A stretch of 64,000 nucleotides of DNA from Pegoplata infirma. Taxonomy: Eukaryota > Arthropoda > Insecta > Diptera > Anthomyiidae. Positions 1 through 10,735 of this stretch are shown here, piece by piece. The notes beneath the pieces are model-generated. The model saw nothing but the letters and a program-made list of their open reading frames with translations, had not been told where the DNA came from and made no database searches. Made by a program: the position numbers and the translations under genes. Where the stretch lies: NCBI GenBank assembly GCA_963921195.1, contig OY992536.1:331965038-332029037 (forward strand), written 5' to 3'. The first letter of the stretch is position 1. Every line of letters begins with the position of its first letter.

Positions 1-352
1 GACACTGTCTTATAGGGAAGCACGCAGAGCGGTTAAATGTGCCGTCGAATGACTTTTGCCGAAGTTGCATGGATGAAGAGGAGTTGGAAACTATCGAACA
101 CTTTATTTGCCATTGCCCGGCACTTTCTGGTCAGCGACTTGCTTCACTGGGATCTAGGGAGCTGTACGATCTTTCTGATTTGTCGGATGTCAAAATACAA
201 CATCTAAGGAGTTTCATAAGAAGCTCAAACTGGTTTAACGACAGGGACTAGTAGGGAAACCTATTACGATCCCGTGGTATCACAATGGACCTCAGAGTCT
301 ACGTGTGTTGACGTAAAACGTCAGCAGCCACTTACAACCTAACCTAACCTAA
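1..352 (+). mobile_element. 3' end of an RNase H-type non-LTR retrotransposon (LINE)
   Basis: The window opens inside a LINE. A reading frame open to the left edge (from base 3) runs to the stop at 249-251. A short 3' UTR follows and then a simple tail of CCTAA units at about 337-352. The same 3' UTR and tail are seen inverted at 33481-33838, and a related tail closes the LINE at 59050-59070. A foldback repeat begins directly after the tail. The clade is most likely within the I/LOA/R1 group, which carries an RNase H domain, but the reverse transcriptase lies outside the window. Confidence 0.8.
3..251 (+). CDS. C-terminal end of LINE ORF2 (partial, 5' end outside window)
   Basis: The frame reads HCLIGKHAERLNVPSNDFC, then C-R-S-C, and later ETIEHFICHCPAL before ending at a stop. 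This Cys/His cluster (C..C about 20 residues before H...CHCP) is the zinc-knuckle-like C-terminus downstream of RNase H in such elements. It lines up with the equivalent part of the LINE frame at about 58730-58880, with the same GHCL.GKHA and EETIEH..CHCPAL phrases. Only about 82 residues are present. The frame is intact to the stop, so the copy may be fairly young. It is transposon coding sequence and not a host gene. Confidence 0.75.
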   Translation, partial: HCLIGKHAERLNVPSNDFCRSCMDEEELETIEHFICHCPALSGQRLASLGSRELYDLSDLSDVKIQHLRSFIRSSNWFNDRD

Positions 353-906
353 ATCTATCTGTTCTGAAATTTTCAGACATGTTTTTTTCCTTGTTTTCGA
401 GAAAAAAAAATGTTGAACATTGCACTATGCTTATAATTTACAATAATGGGGTATATTACGTATGCGAATAAGTAATTTTAACCTTTAAAAACATTTAAAA
501 TAGAGGTGTTTTCGTGGGTGAGTTTTTTTTGACGATCACGTACGGCCACGAAGGAAAAGTTTTAATCACGCACTATTTTTCATTTTCCTCACGTTCACGT
601 ACGCTCATATGAGTAGAAAAAATGTTGTCACGGGCACGATACTCACGTGAGCGTGATTGAGCGTGAGCAAAATAAATGAGCATGCGTGATTAAAATAATT
701 TCCTTGGTGAGAGTGCGTGATGGTAAAAAAAACATACTCACGATCACATCTCTATTTTAAATGTTTTTTTAAGAGTTAATATTACTCATTCGCATACGTA
801 ATATACCCCATTATTGTAAATTATAAGCACAGTGCAATGTTCACCATTTTTTTTTTCTCGAAAACAAGGCAAAATACCTCTCTGAAAATTTTGAGAACAG
901 ATAGAT
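353..906. repeat. Foldback (long inverted repeat), about 0.55 kb
   Basis: The arms at about 353-515 and 745-906 are inverted copies of each other. The left arm begins ATCTATCTGTTCT and the right arm ends AGAACAGATAGAT. Both contain the phrase around AATGGGGTATATTACGTATGCG. The loop (515-745) is rich in CACG/CGTG motifs in both orientations. No coding frame is seen. Confidence 0.75.
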
Positions 907-957
907 AACACCTTGACTATTTTTTCAACATGTAAAAAAAAAATTGTGGAATGTTTT

Positions 958-2150
958 TTGATATAAAAAGTTTAAATTTAAAATATTCAGAACTTCTTCT
1001 GAAAATTTTCCAATTTTTATTTTTTTAATCGATAGCCCATACAAAAATCTATAAAAAAAAATTTTATTTTAAAGACATCACTGTGTTTCAATTCATTGGC
1101 ATAAATATTGAAATAAAGATACTTAGGCAAAAAAATTTCAATTTTTGACCATGCCTCCAAGGCCCACTTTTTGAAAAATCTTAAATTGTGTTTTTGTTAT
1201 TTAATAGTGCCCTAAGGGCGAATACTTTGCAAATGATATCCTATTGAAATAGGGTAGCCAGATATAGAATTGACAAAAAAAGTACATTAAGGAAAAAAAA
1301 GAAGTACAATTAAGAAAAAAAAGTACATTGTGTTTTTCACACTTCGGCAGAACCAACATTAACCTCAAGTTGCGAGCACTGTGATTGTCTTCCTTTATTA
1401 TGAATCTGGGGTGCCCCACTACTATATTTTGAAGAAAATCCAAATCTTCGCCAGATACGTTTTTTTCAAAAATCGCCGTCAAACGTTAAAATTTTTTTTT
1501 TACATTTTAAGATTATCTAAAAAATGAATTAAATAAAGAAGTTTTAATAGCGGTATTTACAGTTCGTTATTTTACCCCCCAAAACGCGAAGGTTTTAGCT
1601 CTGAATTTAAAAGTGCAATTTTCGGCAGCAAAAACATTGCAAATGTAAAATGTAAATTTGATGTTTTATTGCATTTTTCCCGAGGAATAATTTTTGTTTT
1701 CAGCAATTGTTTCATATCCCTCATCGTTTTCGAGATAAGCTTAAAATGTAAATTTGTTGGATTTTGACAGCGATTTTTTAAAAAACGGCTCTGGCTAAAA
1801 TTTTGATTTTCGTCGTTTCTTTAACAATTTATTCAACAAAGAATATAAAAAATAGGATTGTAAATAATATTTACAACAAAGTACTTCACTACTTTAGACA
1901 TTTTTAACATTTTATTTTTCTTCAATAGTTTTTTTTTTTTTTAAACGTTAAGCACAGAAAAAAAGTACAAAAAGAAGTACAAAAGCCTAAAAAAGTACTT
2001 TAGCGTACTTTTTTAGGTGTTATGCAGAAAAAAGTACATTGAGTAAAAAAAAGTACGAGTACTGTTGAAAAAAGTACGTCTGGCAAGCCTATATTGAAAC
2101 CACCATGGTTTTTCTGTAGTGGAACAGTTGGTGTGGAAGAACTCATATAT
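958..2150. repeat. Split, diverged copy of the GGCATTCCACACC foldback family
   Basis: At 958-1200 the right-arm landmarks of the family occur (ATCGATAGCCCATACAAAA and a degraded CACGCCTCC/AGCCCA stretch). At 2100-2145 its right end occurs (TTTCTGTAGTGG, then GGTGTGGAA). The element at 1249-2092 separates the two pieces. This copy is much more diverged than the one starting at 2151. Confidence 0.55.
1249..2092. mobile_element. TIR element with ATAGG..GCCAGA ends
   Basis: The left end is ATAGGGTAGCCAGA and the right end, on the opposite strand, is ATAGGCTTGCCAGA. The flanks share ATTGAA on both sides, a likely target duplication of 6 bp or slightly more. The element interrupts the older foldback copy around it. 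The interior is AT-rich with repeated AAAAGTAC motifs at both ends and no transposase frame. A further end of the family (ATAGGCTTGCCAGA) appears at about 6125. Confidence 0.6.
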
Positions 2151-3234
2151 GGGGCATTCCACACCAAATGTCCAGCGAAAAAAAACATGTGTCCCGTAAA
2201 TTTCTGAATAGGTTGTTTGGATAGCCCTATATGTAACTAAGAAAATTGCGTTTTTGGTTTTTCAAATTTTCGAAAACTGGGCTTAGGAGGCGTGGTCAAA
2301 TATTGAAAAAATGGTACAATTTGTGGCGAGTTGCCTTGATTAAATATTTATCACATTAAAACGGAATGCACCACAATGTCAAAAATTTACGTTCTTATAT
2401 AGTTTCGTATGGGCTATCGATTAAAAATTTTTTTTTGGAAAATTTTCAGAACCCGTTCTGAAATTTTCCATTTTTTAAAAAAGTCAATTTATCAAAAATC
2501 CGGCCACTTTTTTTTTTCTTTTTTATTTATTTTTTTAAAAGTTTAGATGTTTGTCCATCCACACAAAAAAAATCAGAAACACGTTCATCTTTTTTTTCGA
2601 GAAAATCGCATTTGAACTTTAAATTTCATAACAATTTTGTTATTTGCTTGTATTTCTTTGTGTCAACAGAGCGTATGACGAATATTTATGCAATTAATAT
2701 TACTCATTCGCAACTTTAAAACAAAGAAATACAAGCAAATAACAAAATTGTTATGAAATTTAAAGTTCAAATGCGATTTTCTCGAAAAAAAAGATGAACG
2801 TGTTTCTGATTTTTTTTGTGTGGATGGACAAACATCTAAACTTTTAAAAAAATAAATAAAAAAGAAAAAAAAAAAGTGGCCGGATTTTTGATAAATTGAC
2901 TTTTTTAAAAAATCGAAAATTTCAGAACGGGTTCTGAAAATTTTCCAAAAAAAAAAATTTTAATCGATAGCCCATACAAAACTATATAAGAACGTAAATT
3001 TTTGACATTGTGGTGCATTCCGTTTTAATGTGATAAATATTTAATTAAGGCAACTCGCCACAAATTGTACCATTTTTTCAATATTTGACCACGCCTCCTA
3101 AGCCCAGTTTTCGAAAATTTGAAAAACCAAAAACGCAATTTTCTTAATTACATATAGGGCTATCCAAACAACCTATTCAGAAATTTACGGGACACATGTT
3201 TTTCTGTAGCGGGACATTTGGTGTGGAATGCCTC
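2151..3234. mobile_element. Long palindromic foldback element, GGCATTCCACACC family, copy 1
   Basis: This is a near-perfect 1.08-kb palindrome. The arms run about 2151-2690 and 2700-3234, with ends GGGGCATTCCACACC and GGTGTGGAATGCCTC. The short centre contains ATTACTCATTCGCAAC. It has no coding frame. Other copies lie at 19222-20231, 13110-13654 (one arm mostly lost) and about 46745-47275 (diverged). The family resembles non-autonomous foldback DNA transposons. Target duplication is ambiguous because the flanks are AT repeats. Confidence 0.8.
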
Positions 3235-3404
3235 ATATATATATTTTTTTTATGCAACTTTGACAAAAAAAATTTCCAAAATTTCTCACTGTGCATATAA
3301 TTTTTTGGCATTAATATTACTTTACGGAATATAATCATATCAGTACCGTTTGTTCTAATAATTATAATTAACTCTACTTTTAGCGAAAAAAATAAAAAAA
3401 ACTA

Positions 3405-3879
3405 CAGTCAAACTCGGTTATAACGAACTCGGTTATAACGAATTCTCGGTTATAACGAACTAATTTCAAAGTCCCGACGTTTTGGCAACAATTTTCACAC
3501 AAAATACTTCTTTTATAACGAACTCGGTTATAACGAATCCTCGGTTAAAACGAACTACTTATTATGGACCCATGAACAAAATTTCATGTATATTAACCTT
3601 TTTATAACGAACTCCTAAAAATATTTTAATATGTGCGGCAATTATGATTACTAAACTCACAAAAAGTTAGAAAATGTTGGTTAATATTATAATTTTGATA
3701 ATATTTTTGAGTCTTTCTTCTCAAAAAGAAGTTTACTTAAAAAAAACGCTAAATAAAATTGGAAATTTTTTGAAAATAAAACTTGGTTGATATAAAATAT
3801 ACCCCGCTTATAGCGAACTTCGCTTATAACGAACTATTTTAACTGGTCCCTCGGAGTTCGTTATAACCGGGTTCGACTG
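3405..3879. mobile_element. pogo/Tigger-like MITE
   Basis: The inverted ends are CAGTCAAACTCGGTTATAA and, on the other strand, CAGTCGAACCCGGTTATAA. The element is flanked by TA on both sides (3403-3404 and 3880-3881). Repeated GGTTATAACGAAC motifs fill both ends. TIRs of the CAGTC..GGTTATAACGAAC type with TA target sites are typical of pogo/Tigger elements of the Tc1/mariner superfamily. At 475 bp with no frame, it is non-autonomous. Confidence 0.8.
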
Positions 3880-4030
3880 TACAATTTTCGTCAGTAGATT
3901 AAAAACATCCAAACACTTGGATTTTTCAATTGAATCACTGTAAAATAATTTAAAAAAGATCATTAAAACCTTGGATTTTTTTCAAATTTTACAAAATCGC
4001 GAATAACTATAAAAAGAATTGAAAAAACAA

Positions 4031-4866
4031 CAAGTAGAAAAATTAAATTCGACTTGGCCGAATCTATGAATACCCTCCACAATGCCCTTTTTAAGTGATA
4101 ATAAATTTTCTAAACGTGAAAAAATAACAGTTTTGATTAGAAATATTTTATTTTGTTTAAAAAAATTTTTTTTTAGTAATTTTTGAAAAAAAAAAAAATA
4201 ATTTACTAATTTTTTTTTGAGTGCAAAATTTTTTTTTGAGTGTAAAATTTTTTTCGAGTGTATTTTTTTTTTGTTTTGGTATAAAAATATTTTTGAGTGA
4301 CAAAAATACGTTGTAAAATATTTTTGTGACTTACCAATGTTTTTAAAACAGGTTTAACGGGTTTTCAACACGTGAATTTTAGGTGAAGCTAATCTGAAAT
4401 TCACGGTTTTGCTAATAACTTTTGAACCACTAGACCGATTTGGCTGAAATTCAATAATAAATATATATGCTAAGCTTCAGCATCCTCAGAATTGCCTTTC
4501 GAAAGTTATAGTGCTTTTTATCTCAAAAATTCACGAAAAACCCTTGCCGAAATTCAGGCTTTTGCTCATAACTTTTGAACCACTAGACCGATTTCGCTGG
4601 AATGCAATACCAACCTGACCAGGTAAATGCCCAACATATATGCCAAACTTCAGGAGCCTCCGTTAAGTCTTTCAAAAGTTAGCGTGTTTTCAACAGACAG
4701 ACAGACAGACAGACGGACGGACGGACGGACATCGCTAGATCGTCTTAAAATCGATCGAGGATCATGAATATATATACTTTATGGGGTCCTTGACCAATAT
4801 TTCGAGGTGTTACAAACGGAATGACAAACTTATATATACCCTCTATCACTAGAGTGGAGGGTATAA
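4031..4866 (+). mobile_element. DINE-1/Helentron-like non-autonomous element
   Basis: It begins with AAGTAGAAAAATTAAATTCG and a small inverted motif (CGACTTGGCCGAATC), then ATACCCTCCAC. It carries a GACA/GGAC microsatellite at about 4694-4730, then ATCGCTAGATCG and ATATATACTTTATGGGGTC. It ends at GAGGGTATAA. This order (TTAAATTCGGC start, GGAC array, GGGTATA end) is characteristic of DINE-1-like elements in flies. Related copies are at 15484-15684, 45679-46090 and 53339-53990. Confidence 0.7.
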
Positions 4867-5472
4867 AAAAAAAAAAAAGTGTGGGAAAAGCCCACCCCAG
4901 CAAAAATAAATCGAGATTTTGGCGACACAGCATCTTTTTATAGCATACCGATGCGCATCCAAAGAGCGCCCTTGGGGATGCAGTAAAAGTAAGGGGAAAA
5001 AATTAAAAATTTTTGTTAAGATTTTTTATATAAAACTTAAAATATAAAATTATATTTTGATAAAATTTCACACAAAAATTTCCTTTTAAATATATTTAAC
5101 AATTTTTGAATAAAAAACCATGAGTTTTGAACAAAGACACATGATTTCACCGCATCATTATAGCGCATTAATCAGCGCTGCAATGAGTGCTTCAATCATA
5201 GCACCTTCAACACATTTTAAATGAAAAAAAAATTGAGTACACCATTTCCACTTTAGTTTCAGAAAATACAATTATATTACAAAAAATGTCCAATCATATT
5301 TTAGACTCTCCAATTATATAAATTATATAAAGATACATGAATTCACTGCATCTTTATAGCGATTATTTCAGCGCTCTAAAGAGATGTGAATTCAGAGCAT
5401 CTTAAGAGCGCTTTTTCGGTGTATCCAACTAGCGCTCTAAAGTGTGACATCGCCTTAGAGTATCATGCATGA
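4867..5472. other. AT-rich intergenic sequence with repeated AGCGC(T)CTAAAG motifs
   Basis: The motifs TAGCGC, GCGCTCTAAAG and GCATC...TTTATAGC recur between 4935 and 5460 in both orientations, which suggests a decayed palindromic element. No reading frame here looks coding. Confidence 0.4.
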
Positions 5473-5652
5473 ATTCAGCAGGTTTGGATGGACTCCTTCA
5501 CTCAAGTTTCCTTTCCAAAATCTGCTGGGACACTACACAGGCTTAATTTAATGAGAGAAAATGTGAGGCTTTATGAATTACTAGAGTGCACGAAAATATT
5601 TAAAGCCTTTTTGACATACATCATTTATGAAGAAGTTATGTTTAGAAGATAA
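5473..5652 (+). CDS. Short uncharacterised ORF or exon fragment, 54 codons from ATG at 5488
   Basis: From the ATG at 5488 the frame reads MDSFTQVSFPKSAGTLHR, then LMRENVRLYELLECTK, then an aromatic/hydrophobic stretch (AFLTYIIYEE) and stops at 5650-5652. The frame is also open from the in-frame stop at 5470 upward, and TTCAGCAG|G at 5475-5481 could be a splice acceptor. Its composition is less AT-biased and more protein-like than nearby random frames. I do not recognise the family. It may be a terminal exon or a transposon-derived fragment, and coding status is unproven. Confidence 0.3.
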   Translation: MQQVWMDSFTQVSFPKSAGTLHRLNLMRENVRLYELLECTKIFKAFLTYIIYEEVMFRR

Positions 5653-6512
5653 CAAATTAGTTGGTTGTTCGTGCTAAATTTAAAAAAAAATTTAAAATAA
5701 AGCAGAAATATGTATGCGAAGAAAATAAAATTTAAAAAATCTGAAAAATGGTGAAAGGATTTTTAAGCTTTTTGTAAGAATTGTGACTTTTAATTTTTTT
5801 GAAATTCGTATATGTAAGTGTGACGGATGCCAAACGGGATTGACACTTACAAAGCCTAGGATTTGGGATTTTAACATTTTGTGGGATCCCGGGATTTTAT
5901 GTATTTAATTCCAGTAACCAGATAATTTTTCTACCGACCAGAAATTCGCCTCCGAAAATGGTAGTAGGAGGGTTAAAGAATAAAAAACACAAGAGATAAG
6001 TTCAAACAAATTTAACAAATTTAAAATTTTTGTTTCAAATTCCTTTTTTTGTACTCTTTTTAATATATAATGGGTTGTATTATTTCAACATTGTGTTTAT
6101 AACTTCTTGATATATTAACTGGAAATAGGCTTGCCAGATTGAAAATGGAAAAAACTTGACTTGACATTTAATTACCGATTAGGTACTTTTAAAATAATTG
6201 ATAAAAATCATCGCAAATAAAACGACTCACAATCACAGGTTTGTAATGGTATATTTTTGTCACAATCTTATTACAAGATTTTTGGATTACAAGATTTTTG
6301 TTCGCAATTCCCAACTTAGGAATATTTCTTCAGATGCAAAATTGAGAAATTTTTTACTCAATACACTCATAATAATAACTCTGTAAAATATTCTGTAAAA
6401 TGACTGTAATCTCAATTCAACAGATATTTGACAGAGTTTTCTGTCAAAACACAGATTTAAAGAAAAAACTTTGTATTTTGTTGTGACAAAAAACAAAGTT
6501 TCCTCTGTTCTT
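5653..6512. other. AT-rich sequence without recognisable genes
   Basis: Only an isolated transposon end was recognised: ATAGGCTTGCCAGA at about 6125, matching the ends of the element at 1249-2092. The open frames at 6198-6496 overlap on both strands and look random. Confidence 0.4.
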
Positions 6513-7762
6513 GTTTATATACCACTAGCTATACCCGGTCCGCGTTGCTGGCCCTAAGAATAAAACTGTTTTATATTGCATCTTAATTTAAATATAGTGT
6601 CGGACAAAATTAAAGCACGGGTCCGGGTCCAGCTTGTAACCTTTGGTTCCACCCTCGGTTATCTGTGCTGCAAATTTCATTGACATAAGTTTTGCCGTTT
6701 TTGTGTGAGTGATTTCGAAATAACTTTTTATTTTTAAAAAACGGGAGTGACATTTTATACCCTTTTACAAAATCGCGCTCTACATATGACCTATAGTTCC
6801 CGCTCGGTTAGTTCTATCAGTAGTGACAGATTCGGCTTATCCTTTTTTGCGTGATTTCAAAACATGCAGATGTAACGTTCAGTATAAAACAAAGGGTGTG
6901 GCAATTTACGGCTCTTTGTTCAATCGTGGTCAGTATAGTACAAAGGGCGATGCAATTTTGATCCCTTTTTCCAATAACGATCTTACATGGCCTACATATG
7001 CACTTGGTTAGCACTGTAAAATGTCAAGAGAATCGGTTCAGCTGTTTTTAGGTGATTGCGAAACAGGCAGACAACGTCCAGTATAGTACAAAAGTGGCGT
7101 GGCATTTTACGCCCCTTTTTCCAATCGTAGTATAACATGGCCTATAGTTCCGCACTCGGTTAACACTATCAGTGCTGAAAATTTAATTAAAATCGAATCA
7201 ACAGTTTTTGCGTTATTGAGGAGCACGTAGAAATAACATTCAATTCAATACAAAGGGGAATGGAATTTTACGCCCATTTGTCCGATCATGCTCTAATTTG
7301 GCACATAGTTAATACTTGGTTTAAATTTCATCAAAATCGGTCCATCCGTTTTTTTATATATAGATGTCAATATTGGTGCAATGTAAAAATTCGATTTTGA
7401 CCACTCCTCCGCCCACAGGCAAAAAAGCATGGCATTTTACGCTACTTTGTCAGATAACGCTCAAACTTGGCACATAGTGAGTACTCAGTTAGTACTATAT
7501 TTGATATAAATTTCATCAAAATCGGTCCATCCGTTTTTTATATATAGATGTCATTGGTGGTGGAATGCAAAAATTGGATTTTGCCACGCCCCTCCGCCCA
7601 CAGACGGAAAATCAAAAATCCGACTTGACAGTGTTACTCGCCAGGCTATTCTGAATATTCCCTGAAAATTTCATCAAGATCGGTCCAGCCGTTTTCGAGT
7701 CCATACGGAACATACATACATACATACATACATACACACATCCATTTTTATATATATAGATT
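6513..7762. mobile_element. Helitron/mini-me-like non-autonomous element with CATA microsatellite
   Basis: It begins near ATACCACTAGCTATACCCGG and ends in a CATA array (about 7711-7735) followed by ATATATATAGAT. The interior has degenerate repeats of about 200 bp with the phrases 'TTTGTCNGATNNCGCTC', 'GGCACATAGT' and 'CATCAAAATCGGTCCATCCG' (7100-7520). This arrangement, a CTAGCTATACCCGG start with a microsatellite near the 3' end, is common in dispersed fly Helitron-like elements. No protein frame is credible. Confidence 0.55.
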
Positions 7763-8786
7763 TCATTTTGAAAATAAAATGTATTTCAAAAATAAATAGA
7801 AGCATTAATTCAATGAAATTATTTCATAAGAATTAAATAATGTTTGATATTAAAGTCATGAAAAGTTTTCATAAAATACAATTTATATTTTGTTTGAACA
7901 ATTTTCATAAATTTAATGAAACTTATTCAATGAAACCCTACATAGGTTTCTAAGTAAAGTCATTGCTCATAACACTAATGTAGATTTTCATTATTGTCAT
8001 GTACAAATTTCTATCTTTGCACTAGCAAAATGTTTCCATATCTGAATTACAAAAATGTTTTGACTTCTGAATTTTATTGAATTATATTTGTAATTCAATA
8101 ATATTAATTAAATATTAACGAACCACAGTTATGGCTCTTTTTTATGTGTTTCACAGAAGGGTCCAAAACTAAAATTATTCTCAGCGAATAATACACACCG
8201 AGCCGTGACCATTAATTAGTTTTGATCAAATAAATATGTAAGAAAACAAGTTTAATTTATTAACACACATTAGAGTGCATCGAAATTATATTTTATTTTG
8301 TTTCGATTGCGTAGAAGAAGATTTTAACCTATTACTAAAAAAAAAATATATGGGTAATTGTCATTAACTTTTAACACTTATGATATTCTGTTAATTTAGC
8401 AATAACTTTTTTATTTGTAAATTAGGTGGTACCTGTGAATGAAGATAAGTTAAGGGAACCTTAAAGAGTAATTGTGCAAAGGCACAGCGCAAAAGGTCTC
8501 ATTAGTTCATGGTAAGGAATGTTTAAAGTTGAAAAATGTAAAAAAACCGCTTGATACACTCGCGAAATTTTTCGTCCAATGTTTCATATTGTTGGGTGCG
8601 TTAAAGCTATTACTCCAAAATTAATATCGCTTAATCAGTTCACTTGGGCAATTATTTGGTGTAGTTTTAGGGGATGTGCCACCAATAAGAAAAAAGTTAC
8701 ATGGACTTAAATCTTTGATACCAATTTTTTTCAATTTCAAATTTTTCGAGGTTTTTGATTGTAGCTTTTGGTACAAACTGTACACT
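7763..8786. other. AT-rich sequence, no gene recognised
   Basis: No credible frame, RNA or clear repeat boundary was found. Part of it (8340-8760) belongs to the same loose repeat family as 10736-13100, judging by shared phrases such as 'GTGCCACNAATA' and 'GGTTNAAGTTGAAAAA'. Confidence 0.35.
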
Positions 8787-9583
8787 TAAAGAATTATGTA
8801 GGTAAATTCCAGTGAATATTCACTTAAAACAAATGAAATTTTATTTAAAAACCATTCCACTGTTTTTTCATTTAAAATAAAAACACGTTACAGTCAATTT
8901 AAAATGTTAATTTAATGACTAACCAAAACATTAAAAAACTAGTGAATATTCAGTTATTTTGTATTGAAAAACATTAAACTATAGAACACTCAAAGAATTA
9001 TGTAGGTAAATTGCAGTGAATATTCACTTAAAACAAATGAAATTTTATTTAAAAACCATTCCACTGTTTTTTCATTTAAAATAAAAACACATTACAGTCA
9101 ATTTTAAATGTTAATTTAATGACTAACCAAAACATTAAAAAACTAATGAATATTCACTTATTTTGTATTGAAAAACAGTAAAACTATAGAAGAAATTTTT
9201 TACTGCCGAAATTAAATGCAACAGAAAATTCGTTTCTAATACAGTAAATTATATTTTTTAAACTACAGAAACAGTAAAAAAATTAAATCCTTTATAAAAT
9301 AAGTGATTTTTCTTTTAAAATGACTTTACTGATTACTTTTTAAAATAACCTACAAACAGTTAATGACATAATTTTCTTATTGTTAGTGAAGAAATTTTTT
9401 ACTGCCGAAATTAAATGTAACAGAAAATTCGTTTTTAATACAGTAAATTATTTTTTTTAACTACAGAAACAGTAAAAAAATTAAATCCTTTATAAAATAA
9501 GGGAATTTTCTTTTAAAATGACTTTACTGATTACTTTTTAAAATAACCTACAAACAGTTAATGACATAATTTTCTTAGTGTAA
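8787..9583. repeat. Two consecutive tandem duplications (AABB), units of about 204 and 199 bp
   Basis: Unit A, starting at AAAGAATTATGTAGG, occurs at about 8787-8990 and again at 8991-9190. Unit B, starting at GAAGAAATTTTTTACTGCC, occurs at about 9189-9387 and again at 9388-9583. The copies differ by only a few bases. A and B are different sequences, though both contain ACAGTAAA-type motifs. No frame persists through the units. Confidence 0.75.
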
Positions 9584-10138
9584 TTTCAAAATTCAAATAC
9601 ACATGGTAAAATCCCTTGTAAATACGCACAATCTGAGCTTAATTCGAGTGATGTGCTCGCAATGGTTACGAACCTGCAGCTCTCCAAACATGGAAAGAAA
9701 AAAAAATAATTTTTTAAAAAGTCTGTTTTTTGCGAGGCACACTCCCAGTTTTATTGCGAATGGTTCCGAATGCTTTGTGAACTTTATAATCCAACATTTC
9801 CCACTTGATTTACAAACGCTCACCAAAAATATTCAATTGCAAAAATTTTATGAGCTTTTTAAATTTTTTGCAAAATTTCGATATTTTAGTTTTGTATTGA
9901 TTTTTGAAGACGCGAAAATCGCTAAAATTTGTTATAACCTTAATAAAATTAGTAATAACGTTAAAATATTTCGTAATAACCTTAATATTATCATTATTAA
10001 TCATACTTTGAATAGTTTCAATATTCAGTGAAGGACAACACTGTAAAATCAGACTTTAAATATAAAAAAAAAAAAATCAAAAATTATTAAATTTTTTTTA
10101 TCAAAAATGTTCCCTTTAAACCACTGCTGTTTCTTACC
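9584..10138. other. AT-rich dispersed repeat, no gene
   Basis: Part of this stretch (about 9700-9860: TTTTTGCGAGGCACACTC..., AATTGCAAAAATTTTATG) is a diverged copy of 12040-12200. Because the two share non-coding repeat sequence, the 142-codon open frame here is judged accidental. Confidence 0.45.
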
Positions 10139-10140
10139 TA

Positions 10141-10733
10141 CACAGAAAAAAATATGGAGGAAACAAATTTGAGTAATCACTTGTTTAATTTTTTAAAACA
10201 AATTTGAGTAATTTTTTAATTGACGCAATTAAAAATTTACTCAAAAATTGAAAATAAAATTTGAGTAAATAATTTAAAACAAATTTAATATTTTTTTTTA
10301 TTTTTTTTTCTCTTGGTGTTTTGAATTCTCATTTAGTTTATTGTTTTTTGTATATGTATATGAAAGTTTGAAATCATCTTTATAAAATTTTACTTTGTCT
10401 TGAAGACATAAGTATATTTGGTAAAGTTTGTAAAAGCAATTTTTTTGTAAAAAAAAGTTAGAAACTTTTTAAACTTTTTAAAAAAATAATTTGATACATT
10501 TTGAGTAAATTTTTACTTGACACAATTAAAAAGTTACTTAAAAATATTAAAAAATTTTAAGTAAAGATTTAATTGTGTGAATTAATAATTTACTCAAATT
10601 TTTTATTAAGCATTTAATAATTTTTTATTAAAAGTTTACTCAATACTATTAAATCGTTTACTGGTGGAAAATTGAGTAAATTTTTACTCAATAGTATTAA
10701 AAATTTACTCAAATTTTTTTTTTTTTTTCTGTG
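10141..10733 (+). mobile_element. CACAG-type TIR element with TTGAGTAAAT arms, copy 1
   Basis: The ends are CACAGAAAAAAATAT and, inverted, CACAGAAAAAAAA, with TA on both sides (10139-10140 and 10734-10735). The interior has many inverted TTTACTCAA/TTGAGTAAA motifs. It is uninterrupted at 593 bp and serves as the reference for the disrupted copies at 26957-28445 (opposite orientation) and 48871-51371 (same orientation). It has no coding frame. TA target sites suggest a Tc1/mariner-type MITE. Confidence 0.75.
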
Positions 10734-10735
10734 TA

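Noticed and set aside
9603..10031. 142-codon open frame on the plus strand
   Set aside because: It lies in AT-rich repeat DNA, overlaps frames on the other strand, has no recognisable domain, and the related repeat at about 12040-12200 does not keep the frame.
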